From: Lentzea fradiae
Lineage (GTDB): Bacteria; Actinomycetota; Actinomycetes; Mycobacteriales; Pseudonocardiaceae
NCBI RefSeq assembly: GCF_900100955.1
Contig: NZ_FNCC01000002.1
Location: forward strand, 496,001-560,000
Direction of reading: 5' to 3'
DNA: 64,000 bases
Shown: piece after piece, positions 47,801 to 56,088 of the stretch
How positions within the stretch are numbered: the first letter of the stretch is position 1
Layout: the number at the start of each line of letters is the position of its first letter
The notes under the pieces: generated by a model
What the model saw: only the letters and a program-made list of their open reading frames with translations
What the model was told of the DNA's origin: nothing
Database searches by the model: none
Translations under genes and position numbers: made by a program

Positions 47801-48885
47801 AGGGTCTGTCCTACGGCGTGCACGTGATCGTCGCCGCCAACCGGTGGGCGGAGATCCGGCCCGCCATGAAGGACCTGCTCGGCACCCGGTTCGAGCTGCG
47901 CCTCGGTGACCCGAGCGAGTCCGAGATCGACCGCAAGGTCGCCGTCAACGTCCCGCCCGGCCGTCCCGGCCGCGGCCTCACCGGTGACAAGCTGCACTTC
48001 CTCACCGGTCTGCCGCGCATCGACACCTCGCAGGACCCGACGACGATCTCGGCGGGCGTGCAGGACCTCAGCAACAAGCTCAACCAGTCCTGGCAGGGCC
48101 CGCGCGCCCCGCAGGTCAGGATGCTGCCGGACCTGCTCGACTACGGGCAGTTCATGGCACAGGTCCAGCAGCACAACCCGAACCGCGGCCACCTGGTCCC
48201 GGTCGGCGTCAACGAGGACGAGCTCGCGCCGGTCTACATGGACTTCGACGCGGACCCGCACTTCTTCGCGCTGGCCGACGGCGAGTCCGGCAAGACGAAC
48301 CTTCTGCGCACGATCATCCGCGGCATCATGACCAGCTACACCTCGTCCGAGGCGCTGATCCTGCTCGCGGACTACCGCCGCACGCTGCTCGGGTTCATCG
48401 ACACCGACCACCTGCTGAGCTACGCCGTGTCGTCGGCGCAGCTGACGCAGAACATCGCGGAGGTCAGGGGCTCGCTGAGCAGGCGCCTGCCCGGTCCGGA
48501 CGTCACGCAGGAACAGCTGCGCAACCGTTCGTGGTGGACCGGCCCCGAGGTGTTCATCGTCGTCGACGACTACGACCTGGTGGCACCGCAGGGCGCCGTG
48601 AACCCGCTGCAGCCGCTGGCGGAGTTCATCCCGCAGGCGAAGGACGTCGGTCTGCACATCGTCGTGACCCGCCGCATGGGTGGCGCGTCCCGCGCGTTGT
48701 ACGACCCGGTCCTCGGCAAGCTGAAGGAGATCTCGGCGCCGCTGTTCGTCGGGTCCGGCTCGAAGGAGGAGGGCAACATCGTCGGCACGCTCAAGCCGTC
48801 GCCGCAGCCTCCCGGCCGGGGCACGCTGGTGACCCGCAAGTACGGTCAGCAGCGCATGCAGTTCGCCTGGATCCCCTCGGAGTAG
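44869..48885 (+). CDS. eccC: Type VII secretion ATPase EccC (single-chain, three FtsK/SpoIIIE domains)
   Basis: A 1338-residue motor of the ESX system. Near the N-terminus two very Met-rich membrane helices (about 38-95) precede three ATPase domains. Walker A motifs are GATGSGKS at 486-493, GGPQSGKS at 846-853 and ADGESGKT at 1136-1143. Walker B of domain 1 is ICIDE (D598, E599). Domain 2 has IVDG with Gly in place of the catalytic Glu, and domain 3 has VVDD, so only domain 1 looks fully catalytic. TTG at 44869 with GAGGTG upstream is the family-like start. Confidence 0.95.
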   Translation: MSTLQFKRTARLAAPRPPGGEVHLEPPPEVPRIIPGNIMMKAMPVVMIIASVGMMGMMFVFAPRQPAAMIMPGMMMISTIGMMASGMGSGKGQKKAEMNEDRKDYLRYLGQMRDRAREAADEQRAEREWVHPDPQMLWSLATTRRMWERRQNDPDFCHLRAGRGSQRLATRLVPPQTGPVEELEPIATLALRRFVRAHSLVPDLPISIALRGFAAVGLLGEIEDRRDLARALLAQLVTFHSPDDLLIAVVSAGRTKQLWEWAKWLPHVQHPTDIDGIGQRRMMANSLAEIEAMLDENLRDRQRFTRNAPPPPDQPHIVIVIDDGDISREEMIILEEGLVGVTLLDLSECLGNLTARRGLRLVVENNQLGARSASGVEWFGTPDRLSVVEAEALARRLSPYRMGAAGEAGGDSGEDPLAMNNNPPLLEFMGIPGDPMTFDVQQAWRPRPKRDRYRIPFGIGEHGQQVELDIKEAAEDGMGPHGLCIGATGSGKSEFLRTLVLGLLASHSSTALNMILVDFKGGATFLGLDKAPHVAATITNLAGDLTLVDRMKDAIAGEVSRRQEVLAKGNYKNVWDYEKARENGAQLDPLPALFICIDEFSEMLTAKPDFIDIFLQIGRVGRSLQMHMLLASQRLEEGKLRGLDTFLSYRIGLKTFNAAESRAAIGVPDAYELPPIPGSGYLSVQGMPLTRFKALYVSGTYRPSGMQSVGESVAVRSDKRPRFFVPDFIEIPKEPERPVEPVAVAAAPVKEDANEPTQLELIVDRLVGQGPPAHEVWLPPLNEPPTMDTMLPPLDVTQDRGLTSPGYPANGKLQIPVGVVDKPFEQRRDLLWADFSGAAGHGAVVGGPQSGKSTLLRTMIASMSLTHTPEEAQFYCIDLGGGTLASMEDMPHVGGFAGRLDVDKVRRMVAELQTLITERELRWRDQRIDSMAEFRNRKRRGEIRDDNFGDAFLIVDGWMNFRQEFEMVEPQVQALAAQGLSYGVHVIVAANRWAEIRPAMKDLLGTRFELRLGDPSESEIDRKVAVNVPPGRPGRGLTGDKLHFLTGLPRIDTSQDPTTISAGVQDLSNKLNQSWQGPRAPQVRMLPDLLDYGQFMAQVQQHNPNRGHLVPVGVNEDELAPVYMDFDADPHFFALADGESGKTNLLRTIIRGIMTSYTSSEALILLADYRRTLLGFIDTDHLLSYAVSSAQLTQNIAEVRGSLSRRLPGPDVTQEQLRNRSWWTGPEVFIVVDDYDLVAPQGAVNPLQPLAEFIPQAKDVGLHIVVTRRMGGASRALYDPVLGKLKEISAPLFVGSGSKEEGNIVGTLKPSPQPPGRGTLVTRKYGQQRMQFAWIPSE

Positions 48886-48900
48886 CACTTCTCCGACGCC

Positions 48901-48940
48901 CTCGTGGGCGGTCCCGCCGGACGGTGGGGCCGCCCACGAG
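48901..48940 (+). terminator. Terminator after eccC
   Basis: An 18-bp stem with two wobble pairs (48901-48918 with 48923-48940) has a GGAC loop and lies 15 bp after the eccC stop. Confidence 0.7.
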
Positions 48941-48969
48941 TCGTTCCGGGCGGGTTCCGGGCAGAAAAA

Positions 48970-48997
48970 CGGGCCCGCGGCGGGTGCCGCGGGCCCG
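48970..48997 (-). terminator. Terminator-like hairpin facing the minus strand
   Basis: A perfect 12-bp GC stem (48970-48981 with 48986-48997). Its only T tract is on the minus strand, from the AAAAA just before the left arm. No minus-strand gene is seen to its right, so it would stop antisense transcription into eccC. Confidence 0.45.
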
Positions 48998-49141
48998 AAA
49001 CCGAACAGCAGGGGACTGTCCGGTTCCCCCATGACCGGATCCGCTCTGACCGGTCCACTGGGGAGGACCGGCCGGAGTGGACGCCGACGGCCGCGGCACC
49101 CCCCACTTCCGTTGCCACCGCCGTCGTTCCGGCTGAGCACC

Positions 49142-49175
49142 ACTCTGCCCGGCGGCGCTCACACTTCGGTCACGC
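49142..49175 (+). promoter_or_regulatory. Candidate SARP operator upstream of the first regulator
   Basis: The heptamers CTCACAC (49158-49164) and GTCACGC (49169-49175) are separated by TTCG, an 11-bp period. The surrounding 32 bp (49142-49173) match 52006-52037 in about 28 positions. SARP proteins bind heptamer direct repeats with 11-bp phasing, so auto- or cross-regulation is inferred. Confidence 0.55.
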
Positions 49176-49255
49176 GGCGGGAGTCCCGGACAGGCCGCCC
49201 CTAGAGTTCCCGGACGGGCTCATGCTCCGGTCACGTCGTCGCAGAGGAGGGGACC

Positions 49256-51955
49256 GTGGCTGCCGAGTACCGCGTCCTGGGGCCGTTGGAGGTCTTGCTG
49301 GACGGTGTCGCAGTGCCGGTGCCGGCCGGGCGGTGCCGAGTGCTGCTGGCGGCGTTGCTGTTGCGCCCCAACCAGGTCGTGCCGGTCGCCGAGCTGGTGG
49401 AACGGGTGTGGGACGGCACGCCGCCGGACCGGGACAGGGCGAGGTCGTCGCTGCAGACGCTGGTGCGGCGGCTGCGGGTCGCGCTCGGCGCGGCCGACTG
49501 CGTCCGTACGGCGCCCGGCGGTTACCGGGCCTCGGTGCTCCCGGACCAGCTCGACCTGCTGAGGTTCCGCGCGCTGACCCGTGCCGGGGACTTCGCCGCC
49601 GCCGTGGCGTTGTCGCGAGGTCCTGTCCTGTCGGACGTGAAGACCGGCGCGGTGCTCGGCATCGAGGCCGAGCAGGTCACCGAGGAGTGGCTGGAAGCGC
49701 TGCAACGCCGGATCGACGCCGATCTCGGCGCGGGCGCCGGACCGGACCTCGTCGCGGAGCTCAGGTCGTTGACGACGAGGTACCCGTACCGGGAGCCGTT
49801 GTGGGCGAGCCTCCTGCTGGCCCTCGCCCAGTCCGGGCAGCAGGCGGCGGCGCTGACGGCGTACCGGCAGGTCCGCGATCTGCTGAAGAGCGAGCTGGGC
49901 GTCGGCCCGGGAGAGCGGCTGCGGGCGGTGCACCAGCGGGTCCTCGCCGGGGAGGTGCGGGGACGCGGTCCGGTGCCGCGGTTGCTGCCCACGGCCATGC
50001 CGCGGTTCGTCGGACGTGAGACCGCTCTCCGGGAGCTCGACTCCCTGATGCGCGGCGAAGACCGCACCATCGCCACGATCACGGGCACGGCGGGCGTCGG
50101 CAAGACGATGCTCGCCTTGCACTGGGCCCACAGCGTCGCCGGTCGTTTCCCGGACGGACAGCTGCACGTCGACATGCGCGGGTTCGACCGGCACCGCGAA
50201 CCCATGACGGCGAGCGACGTCCTCACCCGGTTCCTCACCGGCCTCGACGTGCCGCCGGACCGCCTGCCCGTCGAGGCCGGCGCGCGGAGCGCGATGTTCC
50301 GCGAGCTCGTGGCAGGCCGCCGGATGCTGGTGGTGCTGGACAACGTCCGCGACGCTGGGCACGTCCGGCTCCTCCTGCCGGAACGGTCACCGTCGTTGGT
50401 GCTGATCACGAGCCGCGACCGGCTCGCGGAGATCCCCGGTGCCCACCGGGTCGAGCTGGACGCGCTCACCGCGGAGGAGGGCCGCGCGCTGCTCGCCGGC
50501 CGACTCGGCGACGGACGGGTGGACGACGCGGCCGACGACCTCGTCGCGTGGTGCGGGGGCCTGCCGCTGGCGCTCGCGATCGTGGCGGCACGTGCCGCCG
50601 TCGAGCCGGACCTGCCGCTGGCGGCGCTCGTCGCGGAGCTCGCGGACGAACGGCGGCGCCTCGACCTGCTCGACACCGGGGACGCCGCCACCAGCGTCCG
50701 CACCGTGTTCCAGTGGTCGTACCAGCGGCTGAGCCCGGCCGCCGCACGCCTGTTCCGGCTGGTCGGCCTGCACCCCGGACCGGACATCACCGTTCCCGCC
50801 GCGACGAGCTTCGCAGGCGAGCCCGCGGCCGCGGCGGTGCGGGAGCTGGTCGGGGCGAACCTGCTGCGTGAGCACGTTCCCGGCCGGTACGCGTGCCACG
50901 ACCTCCTGCGGATCTACGCGGCCGAACGGGCGGAGGCGGACGAGCCCGCCGAGGCGCGCGGGGAGGCGGTGCAGCGGATGCTCGACCACTACCTCCACAC
51001 GCTGACCCACTTCGACCACGTCCACAACGAGGACCACCGCAAGCTGGATGACCCTCCGGTCCCGGTCGCCGGCGTGGTCGCCGAGACGTTCGCCGACCGG
51101 CCCGCCGCGCTGGAGTGGCTCCGTGCCGAGCAGGCGGTGCTCCGTGCGGTGGCCGGGTACGCCGACGATCACGGGCACGACCGGCACACCTGGCAGCTGA
51201 CCCTGTTCGCGGCGGACATGGTCGAGCAGTTCGGTCTGTGGCACGACTGGGTCGGCCACGTGGACCGTGCGTCAGCTGCGGCCGCACGCATCGGCGCCGT
51301 GGTCCAACATATTTGGCTCACCTTCCTCACAGCCGTCGGTCATGCCCGGCTCAGGCGCTTCGACATCGCCCTGGAGTGGTTCGAGCGCACCGACCGGCTC
51401 AACGACGAGATCGGCTTGGTGGCGGGCCGGGTGCGGGCTCAGGCCGGCGTCGCGTGGGTTCTGACGGAACTGGGCCGGTTCCACGAAGCGATCGAGGTGG
51501 CGAGAAAGTCGCTCGAGCTGCAGCGTGGCGCCGCCGACCGCACTCCGGAACGGATGCGGATGGCGTTGCACCAGCTCGCGGCGGTTCTTGTCGATGCCGG
51601 TGAGTACGAAGAGGCGCTTGAACTCGCCGCCGAGTTCGACGCACAGGAAGGGATCGGCACCACCAACGGCCGCGCTTTGATGGTGACGGAGAAGGTGCGG
51701 GCGTATGTCGGACTCGGCCGGTACGAGCTCGCATTGGCTGAAGCGGGTCAGGCGCTTCAGCTCGCCAGGGGGACCGGTTCCTGGATCGACACCGCCACCG
51801 TGCAGGACCTGCGGGGTGATGTGCACCAGGGCCTCGGTGACGTCGCGGAGGCCAGGCGTTGGTGGACGGAGGCGTTGGAGACCTACGAGCAGCACCGGCA
51901 TCCGAACGCCGAGGCGGTGCGGGCCAAGCTCGCCGCACTCCCCGGAAACCGGTGA
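49256..51955 (+). CDS. SARP-family transcriptional regulator, AfsR type (SARP-NB-ARC-TPR)
   Basis: An 899-residue multidomain regulator. An OmpR-type DNA-binding domain (about 1-95, YRVLGPLEVL...LVERVWDG) and a bacterial transcriptional activation domain (about 97-240) form the SARP module. The NB-ARC ATPase follows with Walker A GTAGVGKT at 277-284, Walker B LVVLDN (D362) and GLPL at 435-438. The C-terminal third (about 670-890) is TPR-like. GTG start behind GAGGAGGGGA. First of three tandem paralogs inside the ESX locus; the target genes are not known. Confidence 0.92.
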   Translation: MAAEYRVLGPLEVLLDGVAVPVPAGRCRVLLAALLLRPNQVVPVAELVERVWDGTPPDRDRARSSLQTLVRRLRVALGAADCVRTAPGGYRASVLPDQLDLLRFRALTRAGDFAAAVALSRGPVLSDVKTGAVLGIEAEQVTEEWLEALQRRIDADLGAGAGPDLVAELRSLTTRYPYREPLWASLLLALAQSGQQAAALTAYRQVRDLLKSELGVGPGERLRAVHQRVLAGEVRGRGPVPRLLPTAMPRFVGRETALRELDSLMRGEDRTIATITGTAGVGKTMLALHWAHSVAGRFPDGQLHVDMRGFDRHREPMTASDVLTRFLTGLDVPPDRLPVEAGARSAMFRELVAGRRMLVVLDNVRDAGHVRLLLPERSPSLVLITSRDRLAEIPGAHRVELDALTAEEGRALLAGRLGDGRVDDAADDLVAWCGGLPLALAIVAARAAVEPDLPLAALVAELADERRRLDLLDTGDAATSVRTVFQWSYQRLSPAAARLFRLVGLHPGPDITVPAATSFAGEPAAAAVRELVGANLLREHVPGRYACHDLLRIYAAERAEADEPAEARGEAVQRMLDHYLHTLTHFDHVHNEDHRKLDDPPVPVAGVVAETFADRPAALEWLRAEQAVLRAVAGYADDHGHDRHTWQLTLFAADMVEQFGLWHDWVGHVDRASAAAARIGAVVQHIWLTFLTAVGHARLRRFDIALEWFERTDRLNDEIGLVAGRVRAQAGVAWVLTELGRFHEAIEVARKSLELQRGAADRTPERMRMALHQLAAVLVDAGEYEEALELAAEFDAQEGIGTTNGRALMVTEKVRAYVGLGRYELALAEAGQALQLARGTGSWIDTATVQDLRGDVHQGLGDVAEARRWWTEALETYEQHRHPNAEAVRAKLAALPGNR

Positions 51956-51998
51956 GCGGTGCTGGTGGCCCCCCAGGAGCTTCGCCACCAGCACCGCT
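51955..51998 (+). terminator. Terminator-like hairpin after the first SARP gene
   Basis: A 15-bp stem (51955-51969 with 51984-51998) with a 14-nt loop begins at the last base of the stop codon. No T tract. It separates the first regulator from the next two. Confidence 0.55.
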
Positions 51999-52005
51999 GA
52001 GGAGA

Positions 52006-52039
52006 ACTCTGCCCGACACCGCTCACACTTCGCTCACAC
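52006..52039 (+). promoter_or_regulatory. Candidate SARP operator upstream of the second regulator
   Basis: CTCACAC at 52022-52028 is perfectly repeated at 52033-52039 with TTCG between, an exact 11-bp period. The block ACTCTGCCCG and CGCTCACACTTCG are shared with the region before the first regulator. This is the clearest heptamer repeat in the window. The second gene starts 151 bp downstream. Confidence 0.6.
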
Positions 52040-52190
52040 CCGCTCGCCGGTGTCCTGTGTGCACCGGCCACCGCACACCGGGAGAAAACCGGCGAGGTGT
52101 GGCAACGTTCGGCGAAGCTGCGGCGTGGTCTGTTCGGTGTGGAGGCCGAGGGCAGACCGCCGCACGGCCGGCTGAGGTGGAACAGGGGTC

Positions 52191-53432
52191 ATGAACGTCG
52201 AGTACCGCGTCCTCGGGCCGTTGGAGGTGCTGCGCGACGCGACGCCGATCCCGTTGCCGGCGGGCAGGGGACGGGTGTTGCTCGCCACGTTGTTGTTGCG
52301 CCCCAACCGGTTCGTCTCGGTGGACGAGCTGGTGGACCGGTTGTGGGACGGTGAGCCGCCGACCCTGGACCGGGCCCACAAGACGTTGCAGATGGTCGTG
52401 CGGCGGGTGCGGATGGCGTTGGGGGAGGCCAACTGCGTCCGCACGGCGACCGGCGGCTACCTGGCGGAGGTGGACCCCGGGCGGCTGGACCTGACGCGGT
52501 TCCGCCGGCTCGCCGCCGAGGGGGAGCTCGCGGCGGCACTGGCGCAGTGGCGTGGTGCGCCGGTCTCCGACGTCGGCTCACGGCACCTGCACCGCGAGGA
52601 CGTGCCGCCGCTCGTCGAGGAACGGCTTGTGGTGCACGGCAAGCGGATCGAGGCCGACCTGGCGCGTGGCCGCGGCGCGGAGCTGGTGGACGAGCTGCGG
52701 GAGCTGACCCGGGAACACCCGCTGCGCGAGGGGTTCTGGGCGCAGTTCGTGCACGCGCTGCACCAGGCGGGCAGGCCGCGGGAGGCGCTCGCCGCGTACG
52801 AGGAGATCCGCACCCACCTCGCCGACGACCTGGGCGTCGAGCCGGGACCGTCGTTGCGCGACCTGCACGACCGGCTGCTCACCCCGGTCTCGCTGCCCGG
52901 TGCGCCGCGCCTGCTGCCCGCGCCACCGGAGCGCCTCACGGGACGGGCCGCCGAGCTGGCCAGGCTCACCGCCGCGGCCACTCCCGGGACGTCGGTCGTG
53001 ATCATCGCGATCGACGGCGCGGCGGGCGTCGGCAAGACGGCGCTGGCCCTGACCTGGGCGCACCTGGTCGCCGACCGCTTCCCCGACGGCCACCTGCACG
53101 CGGACCTGCGCGGCTCCGGTCCGCCGGGAGAGACAGCCGACCCCGCTGACGTGCTGGCCGGGTTTCTCGGCGCGCTCGGGATCTCGCGCGGGAGGATCCC
53201 CGGCGACCTGGCCGACCGGGCGGCGCTCTACCGCGGCGTCGTCGCCGACCGGCGCGTGCTCGTGGTGCTCGACGACGCCCGTGACGTGGAGCAGGTGCGT
53301 CCGCTGCTGCCCACCGGGCGGGGCTGCCTGGCCGTGGTCACCAGCCGCAGGCGGTTCACCGGCCTGGTGGTGCGCGAGGGGGCGGTGCCCGTGACGCTCG
53401 GCCCGTCCGGGACCGGTGAGGGGGAGAGATGA
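52191..53432 (+). CDS. Short SARP-family regulator ending within NB-ARC
   Basis: A 413-residue paralog of its neighbours. The DNA-binding domain (1-95), activation domain (97-240) and the first half of NB-ARC are intact, including GAAGVGKT at 276-283 and a Walker B LVVLDD. It stops just after VVTSRRRF, so GLPL, the winged-helix part and the TPR region are absent. Its end overlaps the next start by ATGA, so it is not disrupted by a stray stop in a longer frame. It may be a functional short form or the remnant of a deletion between repeats. Confidence 0.88.
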   Translation: MNVEYRVLGPLEVLRDATPIPLPAGRGRVLLATLLLRPNRFVSVDELVDRLWDGEPPTLDRAHKTLQMVVRRVRMALGEANCVRTATGGYLAEVDPGRLDLTRFRRLAAEGELAAALAQWRGAPVSDVGSRHLHREDVPPLVEERLVVHGKRIEADLARGRGAELVDELRELTREHPLREGFWAQFVHALHQAGRPREALAAYEEIRTHLADDLGVEPGPSLRDLHDRLLTPVSLPGAPRLLPAPPERLTGRAAELARLTAAATPGTSVVIIAIDGAAGVGKTALALTWAHLVADRFPDGHLHADLRGSGPPGETADPADVLAGFLGALGISRGRIPGDLADRAALYRGVVADRRVLVVLDDARDVEQVRPLLPTGRGCLAVVTSRRRFTGLVVREGAVPVTLGPSGTGEGER

Positions 53433-56014
53433 CCGTGACCGTCGAGTTCCGCGTGCTCGGCCCGCTGGAGGTGCTGGTGGATGCGGAGCCGGTGCCCGTC
53501 CCGGCCGGTCGCTGCCGCGTGCTGCTGGCGACGTTGTTGTTGCGCCCCAACCAGTTCGTGCCGGTCGACGAGCTGGTCGACCGGGTGTGGGACGGTGAGC
53601 CGCCGACAGCGGACCGCGGTCACAAGACCCTGCAGATGGTCGTCGCCCGCCTGCGCACCGCGCTGGGCCCGGCCAACCGCGTGCGCACCTCCCGCGGCGG
53701 CTACCTCGTCGAGGTCGGTCAGGACGAGCTGGACCTGCTGCGGTTCCGCGCGCTGGCGGGGGCCGGCGACCACACCGCCGCGTCGGCGCTGTGGCGGGAA
53801 CCGGTGCTGGGCAACGTGAAGTCCGACCGGCTGCACCGCGACGACGTGCCGCTGCTGCTCGACGAACGCCTGGCCGTGCTGGAGAGGCGGGTCGACGCCG
53901 ACCTCGGCAGGGGACTGGCCGCGCAGCTCGTGCCCGAGCTGCGCTCGCTGGTCGCCGCGCACCCGTTGCGCGAGACGTTCTGGCGGCAGCTGATGCTCGC
54001 GCTCTACCGCTCCGACCGGCAGGTGGAGGCGCTCGCCGCCTATCAGGAGATCCGCGACCTGCTCGCGGACGAGCTCGGCGTCGATCCCGGACCACCGCTG
54101 CGCGAGCTGCACGAGCGCATCCTGCGTTCCGACGTCGAGCCGGCCGGGCAGCGCGTGGTGCCCCGGCAGCTGCCCGCGGGCGTGCGCAACTTCGTCGGAC
54201 GCAGCGCCGAGCTGGCCGCGTTGTCCGCGACGGCCGGGATCACGCTGGTGCACGGCACCGGCGGCGTCGGCAAGACCGCGCTGGTGCTGCGCTGGGCGCA
54301 CGAGGCGCGGTCGGGGTTCCCGGACGGCGACCTGCACCTCGACCTCAGGGGCTTCGACCCCGAGGGACGCCCGGTCCGCGCGGCGCAGGCCGCCGAGACG
54401 TTGCTGCTGGGGCTCGGCGTGAAGAAGGTGCCGGCCGACGAGGACGCGCGGTTCGCCTTGCTGCGCAGCGAGCTGGCCGACCGGCGCATGCTGCTCGTGC
54501 TGGACAACGCGGCCTCCAGCGACCAGGTGCTGCCGCTGCTGCCGGGCACCCCCGGTGTGCGGGTCGTCATCACGAGCCGCAACCAGCTCCGCCCCCTGGT
54601 CGCCAGGCACGGCGTCACGACGACGGCGCTGCACCAGCTGGACGACGAGGAGTCGCGCGCCCTGCTCGCGGCAGTCCTCGGCGCCGGGCGGCTCGCGGCC
54701 GAACCAGGCACGGCGGAGGAGATCGCCGCGCGGTGCACCGGCCTGCCGCTCGCGTTGCGGGTCTTCGCCGAACGCGTGGCCCGGTTCCCGGACGTACCGC
54801 TGAGCGAGTTCCTCGGCGAGCTGCGCGGCGAACGGCTCGACGCGCTGAGCGACTTCGAGGACGTCGACGTGCGGGCGGTGTTCTCGTGGTCGTACCGGGC
54901 GCTGGGCGAGGACGAGGCCAGGATGTTCCGGCTGCTGTCCGTCCACCCCGGAGCCGACTTCGACGTCCCCGCGGCGGCGGCGCTCGCCGGTGTGCCGGTC
55001 GCGAGGGCACGGCGGCTGCTCGAACGGCTCGCCGCCGACCACCTCGTCCAGTCGCGCTCACCCGGCCGCTACGACCTGCACGACCTGTTGCGGGCGTACG
55101 CGGCGGAGCTGTGCGGGGACGAAGAGGCGGCGGCGCTGAGGCTGACCGAGTGGTACGTCCACTCCCTGCAGAACGCCGCGGAGATGCTCCCCGGCAAGCA
55201 GACGCTGCGCGCGGAGGACCTGACGACCGGCGTCACGCCGCGGGAGTTCACCGACCGCTTCGAGGCGCTCGCCTGGTGCCGCGGCGAATGGGACAACCTC
55301 GGTGCCGTGCTGCACGCCGCACTCGGCCGCGGGTGGGGGCGTGCGGCGCAGGCGATCGTCGCGCACCTGCGCACGCACACCCTCGTCGAGCGGGTCCGCT
55401 CCCAGGACCTCGTCGCGATGTTCGAGGCGGTGCAGGGGATCGGGGCTCCCCGTGAGCAGGGCCTGAGCCGGGTGAAGCTGGCGGCCCAGTACGTCGACGT
55501 CGAACGGTACGAGGACGCGTTGCGGGAGTTCGAGGCCGGACTGCCGCTGGTGCGCGCGGCCGGGGAACGGCTCGCCGAGGTGTCGGCCCTGAACAACATG
55601 AGCATCGCGCTGCTCGCACTGGGCCGCAGGGAGGAGTCCCTCGCGGTCAACCACCGCACGCTCGACCTGGCCGTCGAGATCGGCGACCTCACGATGGAGG
55701 CCATCTGCGCCGCCAACATCGTCGGGTCGCTCAACGACCTCCGCCGCTACCCGGAGGCGGTCGAGGCGGGGGAGCGGGCGCGCGAGGCCATGCGCAGGCT
55801 CGGCGACGAGTACCTGGAGGCACGGCTCGACGACTTCGTCGGCTTCGCCCTCGCCGAGGTCGGCAGGCAGGAGGAGGGCCTGGAGATGCTGCGGCACGAC
55901 GAGGCGGTGCGGGCCTGGGAGGAGGCGCTGGAGGTGGCGCGGTCCACCGGGATCCCGCGCGTCGAGGGACTCGAGACGAAGCTCTCCCTGGTGCGCGGAC
56001 CCGGCCCTGGCTGA
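53429..56014 (+). CDS. SARP-family transcriptional regulator, AfsR type (third paralog)
   Basis: An 861-residue regulator with the same plan: OmpR-type DNA-binding domain (1-95), activation domain (97-240), NB-ARC with GTGGVGKT at 276-283, Walker B LLVLDN and GLPLALR, a winged-helix-like part (FSWSYRALGEDEARMFRLL) and TPR-like repeats from about 640 to 840. ATG at 53429 overlaps the second gene's stop and has GAGGGGGAG upstream. It probably is translated from the same mRNA as the short paralog and lies 74 bp before the Hsp70-like gene. Confidence 0.92.
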   Translation: MTVTVEFRVLGPLEVLVDAEPVPVPAGRCRVLLATLLLRPNQFVPVDELVDRVWDGEPPTADRGHKTLQMVVARLRTALGPANRVRTSRGGYLVEVGQDELDLLRFRALAGAGDHTAASALWREPVLGNVKSDRLHRDDVPLLLDERLAVLERRVDADLGRGLAAQLVPELRSLVAAHPLRETFWRQLMLALYRSDRQVEALAAYQEIRDLLADELGVDPGPPLRELHERILRSDVEPAGQRVVPRQLPAGVRNFVGRSAELAALSATAGITLVHGTGGVGKTALVLRWAHEARSGFPDGDLHLDLRGFDPEGRPVRAAQAAETLLLGLGVKKVPADEDARFALLRSELADRRMLLVLDNAASSDQVLPLLPGTPGVRVVITSRNQLRPLVARHGVTTTALHQLDDEESRALLAAVLGAGRLAAEPGTAEEIAARCTGLPLALRVFAERVARFPDVPLSEFLGELRGERLDALSDFEDVDVRAVFSWSYRALGEDEARMFRLLSVHPGADFDVPAAAALAGVPVARARRLLERLAADHLVQSRSPGRYDLHDLLRAYAAELCGDEEAAALRLTEWYVHSLQNAAEMLPGKQTLRAEDLTTGVTPREFTDRFEALAWCRGEWDNLGAVLHAALGRGWGRAAQAIVAHLRTHTLVERVRSQDLVAMFEAVQGIGAPREQGLSRVKLAAQYVDVERYEDALREFEAGLPLVRAAGERLAEVSALNNMSIALLALGRREESLAVNHRTLDLAVEIGDLTMEAICAANIVGSLNDLRRYPEAVEAGERAREAMRRLGDEYLEARLDDFVGFALAEVGRQEEGLEMLRHDEAVRAWEEALEVARSTGIPRVEGLETKLSLVRGPGPG

Positions 56015-56088
56015 GGCGAGGTTGACCATCCGTGTCGTCTCGGCGGGTCTCATCGGGTAAGCATGTGCGCGAAAAGAGGGGAAGGTGC

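Larger units (their letters stand above)
48886..49255. other. Spacer between eccC and the SARP genes
   Basis: A 370-bp gene-free region. It holds the eccC terminator, a second hairpin with an A/T tract oriented for the minus strand, and the heptamer direct repeats of a candidate SARP operator (49142-49175). TAGAGT at 49211-49216 may be a -10 for the first SARP gene, which starts behind GAGGAGGGGA. Confidence 0.5.

Noticed and set aside
44716..49143. 1475-residue open frame opposite eccC
   Set aside because: Antisense shadow; composition dominated by Arg, Val, Asp and Leu without motifs.
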